Below, in pieces: positions 28,101 to 38,264 of a DNA stretch of 64,000 nt (positions are counted from its first letter, which is position 1; every line of letters begins with the position of its first letter). This stretch comes from Gymnogyps californianus. Its lineage: Eukaryota; Chordata; Aves; Accipitriformes; Cathartidae. The stretch is taken from positions 34,513,502 to 34,577,501 of the forward strand of contig NC_059477.1 in assembly GCF_018139145.2 (NCBI RefSeq). The letters are read 5' to 3'. The notes beneath the pieces were generated by a model. The model saw only the letters and a program-made list of their open reading frames with translations. It made no database searches and was not told the DNA's origin. Made by a program: the position numbers and the translations under genes.

Positions 28101-29554
28101 TAAATTAGCGTCATAATTTAAATGTGCCCAACAGGAACATTGTGTTATCTGGAGGTGTTGGAGCTTTCTGATACTGCAGAAATAAAGGAAAATCAAGCTC
28201 CTAATGAGTCTCAACATATGTCTTAGTCCATTAGCTACTGTTGGGGGTAACTCTACCCTACTAAAATTAATCTTTTTAGACTCCTCCTCTAGTCACTGGG
28301 GAGAGATAAGCGATTCAAAACAACTGTATTAGGCTCGTGATCTGAATTGTTCTCTGGAGAAACTCATTTCGCCCCACTAAGTGAATAGGAAGCATGGCAT
28401 GACTCACTAGGCTGAAGTTAGCTTTTCTGCCTGCTGCCAGGCTCCCTCCCCAGCTCCTTCCTGCCCCAGTTTGGTGCTTCCCCGCCGCGCAGCCACAGTG
28501 CGTGCCCTGCTCTGTGAAAGAAGCCGTAGGAAAACACTGTGTTTTGCTCTACAAAACTGACACAGTTAATTTGTCTTAATTTTGTGAGTGTATACTTATT
28601 TTACTAATAACAAATAGAAGCATTCTGGTACATGCCAAGCAAATATAATTTTGCAGACCAAGCTGACAGCCCAGAAGTAGGCTTTTCAGGATATGTGGTG
28701 ATGCATGTTTCAGACATTATGATTATAAATGAGCATCTAAAATGAAAATTAGCAAGCTGGTCTAATTTATTAAACCTGTATTTAGATTTTACACACATAC
28801 CTGCTGTTGGATCAATTACTGCTAAGCTATGTTCACTGCAGTATCATAAACTCAGTACACTGATTAATTCCAGTCTGCTTGTTTGGTGTAATATAAAGCT
28901 TTATTGTAACATCTAGAACACAGCTAAACCAGTTGTGATTTCATGTTAGTTACTATATATCTAATACTACAATTTTACATATAGTTTAAGAACAAACTGC
29001 AGTTAGACAGGAAGGAACACTCGTCTTCATTTCCAAGTAATTCTGAAAATAACCAAGTTCAAAGAGTATTTCAATTACTTTGCACTGACTGCAGAAATTA
29101 GTCATTTCCATTTTAGAGTATTTGATTTGTAATTGATTTGTTCTGCATCCTTTTTTTTACTCTTACTTTTCCACTAGACTAGATCAGACTTCTAAGAGAA
29201 GTGTGTTTCATAATTACTTTTTGCATCTTTTTCCAAAACATAGTCATGGGTGTTACCATTTATGTAATGTTAGATGGCAATTTTGTGATGCTTGCCTATT
29301 GGGGATATGATTCCAGATTAGTTTTTCAGACTATATTTCTCTCAGAAAGAAAAAAAAAAAGCAACCACCAGACAAAGATTATAATAATTCTTTGATTTCT
29401 TGAGTATATGTTTGAGTCTCATCCGTTATTTTACTAAATGATGACTACTTTGGTTTCTGTGCATCTGCAGCAAATCAAACTGCTTTGAATATTTCCTACT
29501 GGGATACCATGGACTGCATATTTATCTTCAAACTTTTCATCTTTCTGCTGTCCC
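25173..29554. other. gene-free stretch
   Basis: No gene recognised. The longest open frame is 109 codons (26256-26585, plus), overlapped by minus-strand frames of 80 and 84 codons and without a recognisable domain. A small GC-rich block at about 28434-28520 contains CCCCGCCGCGC and stands out from the AT-rich surroundings. It is too short to call a CpG island. An A11 run lies at 29350-29360. Confidence 0.6.
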
Positions 29555-29610
29555 ATTGTGTAAGAATTTGCCTGAGATCACGCAGCACAAGGAGCAGTCC
29601 CGCCTTCTCA
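29555..29610 (-). mobile_element. possible MIR-type relic (antisense)
   Basis: TTTGCCTGAGATCACGCAGC and the following 'aaggagcag' resemble the antisense MIR segment 'cttgcccaaggtcacacagc…ggcagag'. Only about 50 bases match, so chance similarity cannot be excluded. Confidence 0.35.
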
Positions 29611-29856
29611 CTGCTTTGCAAAATAGTCTGTGCGTGCCTGTGCGTACATGGCTCTGCAATGCTGTGGGCCCTCTTGCATTGCTTGACCTGACAGTTGGGA
29701 TAGATCACCTCTGCTGGTGCTGATTTTTGTCAGGGGACATACACTGTGACAGTGTGCGCCCAAGATATGACATCCGAAAAGGGTGCCTTAGGCGGTGGGC
29801 TGCAAAATGAATCTTAGACTGAAAGCTAGGATTTGGCTGGCTTGGGCTGCTTGCTT

Positions 29857-29874
29857 AAAAAAAAAAAAAAAAAA
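29857..29874 (+). repeat. poly-A tract (18 A)
   Basis: Eighteen uninterrupted A. No retrotransposon body is recognisable just upstream. Confidence 0.9.
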
Positions 29875-30378
29875 GGAACCCAATGACAGGTCTCATTAAA
29901 GGAGACTTGAAATATTGTTTTTCCTAAGCTATTTCCAGAAGATTAATCCAGAGAGGCTGGATAGATCATGTCCACTACATGGATTTCATCTTAAAACTGA
30001 AAGTAGTCATTTGTATATTTTGAAAAATTTTATGGCATTTTCTTGATGTATAATACTCCCTTAGGCTGCTGCAACTGAAGTACTTGATGGGTTGAACACT
30101 TGACTGTGGGGAGAGATGTTGTAAGCTTAGTTAATATACCTTTATGAGACTCTCTTAAATAGAAAATAACAACGTAGGAATTCACAGCGATATGGACTAA
30201 CTTCCTTCTGAGGGCTCATATGGTGGCCAGAAGACTACTTATCAGTTGTGGCCGATTTTAGAAAGATTGTTTTGTCACTAGACTGAAACTGAGATCTGTC
30301 TTTTCTTGCCAGATCGGTTGAAGATTTCATGACTGATGTTGGGGAAATCCCTGAGTTTTTCTGTGTCATATTTAACGT

Positions 30379-30455
30379 CACTGTGCCTTGTTTAATTACA
30401 CTGCAGATAATGGGGATAAAACTTAGTCATTGCACAGAGATGTGTAAAGATAATG
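30379..30455 (+). mobile_element. possible MIR/L2-type relic
   Basis: CACTGTGCCTTG followed by CAGATAATGGGGATAAAACT resembles the MIR/L2 block 'ctgtgcctcagttt…ctgtaaaatggggataataat'. The order is right, but only one block pair is preserved. This is a tentative call. Confidence 0.45.
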
Positions 30456-30731
30456 TCTTTTTGTAGCAGCAACTGGTTTTGCTGTGCATGTGTGCCTACC
30501 ACAGTGATAACCCTTTTGATGAGGGCAGCTTGGGCATTAGTATCACCAAAATAAAGAGTAATAGTACTGAGAAATACTTCGGTTTAATGTGAACTTGGTA
30601 TTACTCTAAATTGAAGTTCTGTAAACAATAGATCAATAAATAGGTGTGCTATATCGTTCAGTGCTGTGTCTGTAAAGGGATATCTGCAATGCAATGTCTG
30701 TGGGTGATACTCTTCCAGATACTCTGAGGAA

Positions 30732-30736
30732 ACCCA
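30732..30736 (+). repeat. target-site duplication, left copy (ACCCA)
   Basis: The five bases directly before the LTR terminal TG are ACCCA, identical to the five after its terminal CA at 31849-31853. A duplication of this size is left by retroviral-type integration. Confidence 0.9.
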
Positions 30737-30879
30737 TGTATTGGCTTTGCGTGGCTGTGAGAAGCTGCTCGAAGCTTCCCCTATGTCCGATAGAGCCAAT
30801 GCCAGCCGGCTCCAAGACGGACCCGCCACTGGCCAAGGCCGAGCCCATCAGCGACGGTGGTAGCGCCTCTGGGATAGCA

Positions 30880-30887
30880 TATTTAAG
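30880..30887 (+). promoter_or_regulatory. TATA-like box of LTR copy 1
   Basis: TATTTAAG sits about 140 bp inside the LTR, followed by AAAGGGGAAAAG. In copy 2 the equivalent word is GATTTAAG, so only this copy keeps a plausible TATA. Promoter activity is inferred, not shown. Confidence 0.5.
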
Positions 30888-30970
30888 AAAGGGGAAAAGT
30901 TACTGCACAGCAGCAACTGCAGCCAGAGAGAGGAGTGAGAAGATGTGAGAGGAACAACTCTGCAGACATC

Positions 30971-30976
30971 CAGGTC
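30971..30976 (+). promoter_or_regulatory. possible splice donor in LTR copy 1
   Basis: CAG|GTCAGT, preserved in copy 2 on the opposite strand (49653-49658). It lies about 90 bp after the TATA-like box, which would allow LTR-started transcripts to splice into downstream sequence. The motif is common, so this is tentative. Confidence 0.35.
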
Positions 30977-31088
30977 AGTGAAGAAGGAGGGGGAGGAGGT
31001 GCTCCAGGCGCCGGAGCAGAGATTCCCCTGCAGCCCCTGGGGAAGACCATGGTGAGGCAGGCTGTCCCCCTGCAGCCCATGGAGGTCC

Positions 31089-31437
31089 ACGGTGGAGCAG
31101 ATATCCACCTGCAGCCCCTGGAAGACCCCACACCGGAGCAGGGGGATGTCCAAAGGAGGCTGTGACCCCATGGGAAGCCCACGCTGGAGCAGGCTCCTGG
31201 CAGGGCCTGTGGCCCCATGGAGAGAGAGGAATACCCACGCTGGAGCAGGTTTGCTGGCAGGACTTGTGACCCCGCGGGGGACCCACGCTGGAGCAGTCTG
31301 TTCCTGAAGGACTGCACCCCGTGGATGGGACCCACGCTGGAACAGTTCGTGAAGAACTGCAGCCCGTGGGAAGGACTCACATTGGAGAAGTTCGTGGAGG
31401 ACTGTCTCCCGTGGGAGGGACCCCACGCTGGAGCAGG
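31089..31437 (+). repeat. tandem repeat inside LTR copy 1
   Basis: The core ACGCTGGAGCAG and its variants recur at 31089, 31131, 31181, 31237, 31285, 31334, 31380 and 31425. That makes about seven units with spacing of 42 to 56 bp. Between the cores, variants of 'tgtgaccccgtggg' and 'gaactgcagcccgtggg' alternate. The repeat is shared with copy 2, so it belonged to the ancestral LTR. It explains the long overlapping open frames on both strands here. Confidence 0.85.
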
Positions 31438-31657
31438 GGCAGAGTGTGAGGAGTCCTCCCCCTGAGGAGGAAGGAGCGGCAGAGACAACGTGTGATGAAC
31501 TGACCCAAACCCCCATTCCCCGTCCCCCTGCACCGCTGCGGGGGAGGAGGTAGAGAACGCGGGAGTGAAGTTGAGCCCGGGAAGAAGGGAAGGGTGGGGG
31601 GAAGGTGTTTTTAAGATTTGGTTTTATGTCTCATTATCCTGCTCTGATTTGATTGGT

Positions 31658-31663
31658 AATAAA
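31658..31663 (+). promoter_or_regulatory. polyadenylation signal of LTR copy 1
   Basis: AATAAA in the context GGTAATAAATTAAAC, with GT-rich sequence (TGATGGTAATTGGTGAGTG) starting about 40 bp downstream, as expected at an R/U5 boundary. It is conserved in copy 2 (48970-48975 on the minus strand). Confidence 0.7.
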
Positions 31664-31848
31664 TTAAACTAATTTCCCCAAGTCGAGTCTGTTTTGCCCG
31701 TGATGGTAATTGGTGAGTGATCTCTCCCTGTCCTTATCTCGACCCATGAGCCTTTTGTTATATTTTCTCTCCCCTGTCCAGCTGAGGAGGGGAGTGATAG
31801 AGCGGCTTTGGTGGGCACCTGGCATCCAGCCAGGGTGAACCCACCACA

Positions 31849-31853
31849 ACCCA
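31849..31853 (+). repeat. target-site duplication, right copy (ACCCA)
   Basis: Identical to 30732-30736 and immediately after the LTR terminal CA. Confidence 0.9.
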
Positions 31854-34800
31854 TAATCTCAAAAGAAAAAAATATGAGTTCTTTTACTGGAATTCAAAAC
31901 TTTAGCAAGGAGTTAAAGTGGTGCTAGCTTAGAAAATCATAAAGTGCCCATTAAGTTAGTCTTTAATAAGTTATAGTAAAAGAGAAATAGAAGCTTCTTA
32001 GAACTAATTTCAACTGCTCTGTTGATTATGTACATATGTATTTCAGCACTTACCTTCTCCATTGTTTGTGAGCATCTTTAAGCCATCCACTGATATGAAA
32101 AATAACGAAGGTAAATGAGAGGACTCCTGTGATGTTCAACAGTCATGATGCCTTACAACTAAGTAGTAAATACAAGATTTTTTTCCTAGGATATCGGGAG
32201 ACTTTCAATAGGACTGACAAGTCTGAAAATTGGAAAGGCATTCCTGCAGTAAACGATTTCAGAGTGAAATAACAATAAATGAAAATGTTCAGATTTCTAA
32301 TTTTCCTTATGTTTGACTAGCTTATTGCTTTCACTGCAGTGATAATCGCAGTACCAGGAAGTTAGCAAACATTTAAGAACTGTGCGTAGCTTAGAAAGAC
32401 TCTGTTGTAAGGGATGTACAGTTCACCCACTGTCTGCTTTTTTGCCTCTAACTACAATGGTGAATGGGAGCATCTGGTTGTTTCTCTGCAAATACATTTA
32501 ATGTATTGTCTGCATAAATGTGATGGGAACTTATGGCCCTTGGAATAAAAACCATGTATTTATTCCCTCCTGGCAAACATGGGACCTTCTGTATAATTTT
32601 TCTTCTTGAGTTGTATTTCAAACATATCCTCTTCTTTTGGTAATTTTTGACATTAATTTTGTATCATTATTCTCATCCTTTCATAATTCTTCAGTGCTAT
32701 TTACAGAAGTTGTGCCCAAGTACAAACTAATAGTCAAGACTTCAGGGCCACAGGAGGAGCATGTAAAAAGGATAAAACCAACTTAATGTATATAGTCTGC
32801 TAGTTTAAGGAGGAGATCAGGGTTTAAGGGCCCCAAGGTGGGAGAGAAAATTGAATCTTGGTCTCTTCTGCCTGTGGAGACTATTCCAGCCACGAGACTA
32901 CTGCATTAAAACAGGCTGCAGCACTTCTGCTTGTGGCTGCTGTCGGTTCAGTCGCTGTTTGGAGATGCCTCCTTCCCTGTGGGGCCCTCAATGACTCACT
33001 TAACTTGTAAGTACCTAATTAGATCTAAGTGAGAGATGCTCAGGGTCACACGGGGAGTCTGTGACAGAGAAACAGAGCCCTGATCTACAAACACTCAAAC
33101 CAGTGAGAGGTCGTGGTGTTTGCTAGAGCTGGAAGCAGATAAACTTACCAAGCAACTACTTTTATTCAAATTCATTTATCATTAAAAAAAAATTGATTTA
33201 AATTCTTTCAGTTTTTGCTGAAACACTCTTAACTGAATAGCAGTTTAACACTGGTGACCTCTGTAGATTTCTCTTAATGTGGATGATCATCCCATTCACA
33301 GACACACATGCATCTCAGTGCCACATACATTTCAATCCATCAATAACTTTATAGAAGCCTAAACATTATTTTAAAACCTAACTTAATGATAGAAGAGGGA
33401 TAAGAGTATTAGCCCGAGGGAATGAAAAGGTACATTTTGCATAAACTGTTATTCCTTAACCAACTGAACATTAGCTTATAAATCCAGTGTCAAATTCACA
33501 TTGGTGATGGTGGAAACTGATGGTTCTACAGGATTGGTGATAAGGTCCTATGCTTTTGCAGCAGAAGGATCTCAATTAATCCTTGCTATTATTATTACAT
33601 TTCTTGTGGTTTTAACAAGAAAGTTTGCTATAACAAAGTAGTGAATTCAAAAGGCTTTTCTGGCATTGTCTTCCCATTTTCTTATTGCTCCTTTCTTTTC
33701 TCTCTTAAATCTCCTCCATCATTAATCCTATGTCTGACACATTGACATTAAAGTGTCTTTTATGCTATGCCTGCACAGGGCAATGTAGCACTGTGTAAAG
33801 ATACTCAAGGTAGCTCTGAATGAGCTAGCTCAAATAATGGGACATAGCATTACACTTATTGGGTGCCATCTATTGTATTCTGCTTCTCATTAGGACTCTT
33901 GCAGAGCCAGCTCCGGTATTTTTGATTGATGCAGTACTGAACCAAGTAGAAATCCTCTTAATAGTGTTGTGCAAGTAAGATGCAGCTATATGGGGATGCA
34001 CAAATGCATAGAAAGGCACACCCCTAAAAAACCACAAAACTTTTTCCTCATTTTAGAACAATGTTATTTAACAAGGAAATGTCAGAAGAAATGAAAAAGG
34101 ATAAGGGTACAAGTAATCTGATGGAGTTTATGAAGTGGACAAAGATATACTTAAAATCATATTGAAATGATGTCACGGACATAAAATATCCATATCAGAC
34201 TGAAGACAGAAAAGATATTTGATGAGGAAGAGAGCATAGCTTAAAACAGATGTGAAGTCGGTATAAATGTGAAGTAGTATGACATAAATTGAAGCAGGTT
34301 GAACTGAGTAACAGAACTGAGCTCCTACTAGCAGAACATGACTTGCTCTGCTAGCACACATGAGGGTGTCATGGTAAGGACAGGAGCTGGGAGAGGAAGG
34401 GGTGAAGAACTTCCACTAGTCCTTTTGAAAATATGGATCAGCTGCAAAGATTTAAACTGGCATAAATTTTGAAAGAACAAGAGACCTTCTAGGTTTAAGA
34501 TAGATACTGTAGTATTGTCTTATTTAGCATGGTGTAATCTGTGAACTTCAGCTTTAGTTTATAGGTCTGTCCAACCAGCATGTGATTTTTCTCACTAAAT
34601 ATGGAGTAGAGGAAGATGCTCCTTATTTGGCTGTACTATGGTAGCATTAATCAACATTTGCATGGTTCCTAGCTGTGGACAAGTTGAGTTATATGCTACC
34701 TGCGGAGGAAAGTGCTTGATTAACCCCCGATTTTTCTGCTTGTGCTGCCCACTGGTGCCACAGTATCCCTCTCCTCAGGAGGTGGGGTACCAGCTGGGCT

Positions 34801-37672
34801 GCTGTGTGGTCCCCTCTCTCTGCCTGTGGAAGGGCTGTAGCTAAGGAGCAGCCAGGTAGGGTGTTCCCTGATGGATCTACACCTGAGGTTTGTCACTCCC
34901 CAGTTGCTTCTGATGTGTGGAAAAACCTGAGTGTTGGCTGTGGTGCTACCACAGATGTCATCTCCACTCTCAGCCCTCGCCCATCTCGGCTGTTGGTTAC
35001 CGGCTGTGCCGTACACAAACTTTTCTTTTCCCTTTTACGGCAGCATATTTTTGATGGCAAATGTTTGTGTACTCCCTCCCTTGCCACAAAGTTCATGTGC
35101 TTTGTTCCCACAGCTGCTAACGGATGGATGGAGGGTCATCTCCCGTAGCATATCCTGACTCCTCTCTAGTCACCCTATCTGGTTTACCTGATGAGATTCC
35201 TGGAAGGCTGGTGTGGCTATGCAGCAACACAGCAAAGCATTTCTCCTACGAGCAGTGAAGGATTCTGATTTCCACTCAGATGCTCCCAGTAGGTTTAGTC
35301 CAAGTGAACCAGGCCAGTTCTTCCTGCATGTGGCCACCCATGTTCACCAGCTGATGGAGGAAAGCACTCTGCATGTGATGGGATTGCTGTTTTGCTTGTC
35401 CTCCTTATTTCATCTAAATGTCAAGGCATAAAGTTATCACCATCATTTAAATTGGATTACTACAGTCAGTGCATTTTATCGTATCACTTCTAAGGCCCAG
35501 CGATGTGGAACACATTAATTGGCACTTGTTGGGATGCACAGGGCTTCTCAAGTGTATGAAGGCTTTAAGCATCATTCAAAAAGTAATGCCATGACCTAAA
35601 ACCTCTTTCAAATGATCAGCAAGCTTTAAAAGAGGACATTCTATGTATAAAGTAATATTGGGAGAGGAGGAAAGACAGACGTTAAAAAAAAGAAAAGTGA
35701 AAATTGTTCTTCACTTCTGTTCATTGCACAGTTACCAAAATCAATGTGTCTGCAAATGTAACTTGTCTCATAAATCATTAGGTCACAAACCTGCACAATG
35801 TCAATGTGTTGTCACTATCCTATTAAATTAAATTACTAACCAAGGTAATACTTAACAGCACATTTCACAGGGAACAATGTTTTAATGTATTGAAGACGCC
35901 TAATAAATATAGCAGTCAGCTAATATGATTTGAAGGCTTTAGGCAGAAGAAATACTAGAGAGAGATAAAGATAAAGGAGGGTGGAAAAAAAAGATATCTA
36001 GTCACTAGGGATATAACGTACTGAAATACTGGATTGACATAATGAGAAATGTCCTACTAAATCCCTACCCAGTAATTATCAAAGATGGGTTGAATGGGTT
36101 ATATTTGGATTTGGCACCTGCAAACACAAGGGGGTAGGTAGACTTTACAGATAACTGGCACTCTCAGTTGAGCTATGGGAAAAACTAAACGGTGATCTCT
36201 CAACCTTATTTTTACTGAATGTTCCCTGCAACTATGTTTATAAAAGGCAGGGACAGACTGTCAGCTCCTGAAGGAAACACTGAAACACACTGATTTACAC
36301 CTGTTCCAACCCCTAGATATTTTAAGATTAAATCATATTTCAATTCTAGAGCCTTATGAAGTGCTTCACCTTGAACGGCAATACCCTCCCTGCTCTTCTG
36401 TTTGTCCAATGTGGGAGTAGCTTGCATTTTTTTCTTTTTTGGCAAAAGCCAAAGTTTAAACACATTTCTCACAATCCTGATCCTCCTGCCCGGTGCTTTA
36501 GAAGAAGGATGAGAGCTTGAAGAACTCTTACTATTATGGGAGTAAGTGGAGAATAAATAATCAGGAAGTTCAGGCTTCTGCATGGACAGGTTGCTGGGTG
36601 TGCAGTCTAAGTTGCAGTCCAGGCCAGAGTAATAGAGTATAATATTGAGTATTTTACTGATTAAAGTCTTGGACCTTAAAGCACTTGGGTGTTAGTCCAG
36701 TACGTTAGAGTGCCTAAAGATGGCACTTGCAGTCCAACATTATATTTGGCATAATGAAATGAAAGCCCAGCACTACTGGCCAAAATTCAGCCAAATAATG
36801 ATGTTATAAAAAGAGTTGCGCTAGGTACATCAGACATGATCATCATCACATTTTTTGCCATTCAGCGCAGAGGAAATTCTGCAGCTGTGTTTAATATTAA
36901 CTATGCTACATTCAGTTCTTGGCTTCTGTGCTCTCCCCCAAGGAGAATATGCAAGTCAAATGTCAAAATTTGATCCCTTTCAAGCTGTAGGGAAAACAGG
37001 AAGGCAGGAGACAAAGGCAATGAAGGAAAAGGTTATTTTTTAAGTAACAGAAGCTCATGTGCTGTCACTTTCTGTTGTTTGGCAAGAGGAAAGGTGCTAT
37101 GAGAAGAAGGAGTTGGTGTGTGGTCAAAGTCTGAGATTCTATGGAGAATTAGTTAGCTGAAAGAGATATGCAATTGGATGTAATATACTTTATATATATG
37201 AAATTTATCTTCTTATTTATTGGTGTAATGCATAATGTGAAATGTTATCTAGCAATAGAACTCCCAGTGTAAGCTCTATTTTATTTTTGTGTTTTGAAAA
37301 TAGTATAGTGTATGCAAATTTTTGAAATGTGGATATCTTCTGTATTTACAGGAAACTATAATCTTATTCTCTAACAATTACACTGTTATATAATGCAAAT
37401 GACTGATTAAGCTCTGACTCTTACGGCTTGAGGTCATCTTTATTTTTATAAGGTATTTTATGGTCATTTTTCATTATGGCATAAAACATTTATTGTTTCA
37501 TAAAGAAAAAGGAAGGGTCTATCTGAAAGACATGACATATTGAAGTTCAAACCACTTCTTGTTAGGACATATTTTACAATTTGTTTTGCTAGGTGCAATG
37601 GTGATGTAGCATTTTCTTCCAGCACCATCACCAGGCAAAGCTATGCTCGTGGACTACCTATTCTTTAGGTAG
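31854..37672. other. gene-free stretch between LTRs
   Basis: No gene recognised. An antisense MIR-like relic lies at 33030-33110. A minus-strand frame of 123 codons (36212-36583) has a serine-rich N-terminal part and a lysine cluster but matches no family I know. At 34804-35148 there is a 114-codon plus frame overlapped by other frames, consistent with chance. The rest is AT-rich unique sequence. Confidence 0.6.
33030..33110 (-). mobile_element. MIR-type ancient SINE relic (antisense)
   Basis: GCTCAGGGTCACACGGGGAG, followed by TCTGTGACAGAGAAACAGAGCC and CTGATCT, matches the antisense MIR order 'cccaaggtcacacag…agtggcagagc…gaacccagatct'. The match extends about 60 bases in the right order. 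The element is old and inactive. Confidence 0.55.
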
Positions 37673-37677
37673 GAACG
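37673..37677 (+). repeat. possible imperfect target-site duplication (GAACG)
   Basis: GAACG before the LTR and GAATG after it (38260-38264) differ at one base, a C/T change typical of CpG decay. This is a plausible aged 5-bp duplication, but short enough to be chance. Confidence 0.45.
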
Positions 37678-38259
37678 TGTCATGGTTTAACCCCAGCTGG
37701 CAACTAAGAACCACACAGCTGCTTGCTCACTGCCCCTGCAGTGGGGTGGGGGAGAGAGTCAGAAGAGTAAAAGTGAGAAAACTCATGGGTTGAGATAAAG
37801 ACAGTTTAACAGGTAAAGCAAAAGCCGTGCGCACAAGCAAAGCAAAGCAAGGAATTCATTCACTGCTTCCCATCGGCAGGCAGGTGTTCAGCCATCTCCA
37901 GGAAAGCAGGGCTCCATCACGCGTAACGGTTACTTGGGAAGACAAACGCCATCACTCTGAACGTCCCCCGCTTCCTCCTTCTTCCCCCAGCTTTATATGC
38001 TGAGCATGACATCATATGGTATGGAATATCCCTTTGGTCAGTTGGGGTCAGCTGTCCCGGCTGTGTCCCCTCCCAACTTCTTGTGCACCCTCAGCCTCCT
38101 CGCTGGTGGCGTGGGGTGAGAAGCAGAAAAGGCCTTGACTCTGTGTAAGCACTGCTCAGCAATAAGGAAAACATCCCTGTTTCCAGCACAAATCCAAACC
38201 ATAGCCCCATACTGGCTACTATGAAGAAAATTAACTCTACCCCAGCCAAAACCAGCACA
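37678..38259 (-). mobile_element. solo LTR of a second avian endogenous retrovirus family
   Basis: 582 bp beginning TGTCATGGTTTAACCCCAGC and ending AAAACCAGCACA on the plus strand. Read on the minus strand it starts TGTGCTGGTTTTGGCTGG and ends AACCATGACA, the termini of an LTR family I recognise as common in neoavian birds. TATAAA lies on the minus strand at 37992-37997. The polyadenylation signal region is decayed to GTTAAAC near 37803-37809. CCATACCATATGATGTCA on the minus strand matches the conserved mid region of the family. No internal retroviral sequence flanks it, so it is solo. It appears older than the other two LTRs because both its flanking duplication and its signal are imperfect. 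Confidence 0.88.
37992..37997 (-). promoter_or_regulatory. TATA box of the 37.7-kb LTR
   Basis: TATAAA on the minus strand, inside a CATATAAAGC context, in the sense direction of the LTR. Activity today is unknown. Confidence 0.5.
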
Positions 38260-38264
38260 GAATG

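Larger units (their letters stand above)
29611..30736. other. gene-free stretch upstream of the first LTR
   Basis: No gene recognised. It contains an A18 run at 29857-29874 and a weak MIR-like segment at 30379-30455, both listed separately. The last bases, 30732-30736, are one copy of the LTR target-site duplication. Confidence 0.55.
30883..31533 (-). other. antisense open frame within LTR copy 1 (216 codons)
   Basis: A 216-codon frame runs antisense to the LTR, rich in Ser, Pro, Gly and Cys, with imperfect internal repetition that follows the DNA tandem repeat. The homologous frame is also open in copy 2 (49098-49655, plus) from the equivalent start. It has no resemblance to a retroviral gene product that I recognise. 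Most probably it is a consequence of GC-rich repeat DNA with few stop codons rather than a gene. A second frame (30848-31516, 222 codons) overlaps it. Confidence 0.3.
30737..31848 (+). mobile_element. solo LTR of an avian endogenous retrovirus (copy 1)
   Basis: A GC-rich block of 1112 bp with TG…CA termini and perfect 5-bp flanking repeats. No primer-binding site, gag/pol/env or second LTR is next to it, so it is a solo LTR left by recombination. The sense direction is plus: a TATA-like box at 30880, a possible splice donor at 30973/30974, an internal tandem repeat at 31089-31437 and AATAAA at 31658. The last 90 or so bases form the 3' end, finishing in ACCCACCACA. I recognise the family as one widespread in neoavian birds, but cannot name it with certainty. 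The 5-bp duplication fits the ERVL-like group as well as others. Compared with copy 2 it lacks about 38 bp shortly after the start; over the next 230 bp I count by eye roughly 13 differences. Open frames inside it are treated as by-products of the repeat. Confidence 0.92.

Noticed and set aside
30848..31516. Long overlapping open frames in LTR copy 1 as possible genes
   Set aside because: Several frames on both strands are open over the same GC-rich tandem repeat, which is what repeat DNA with few stop codons produces. No retroviral or cellular domain is recognisable.
36212..36583. 123-codon minus-strand frame as a gene or retrocopy
   Set aside because: No family resemblance, no poly-A tail and no flanking duplication visible.
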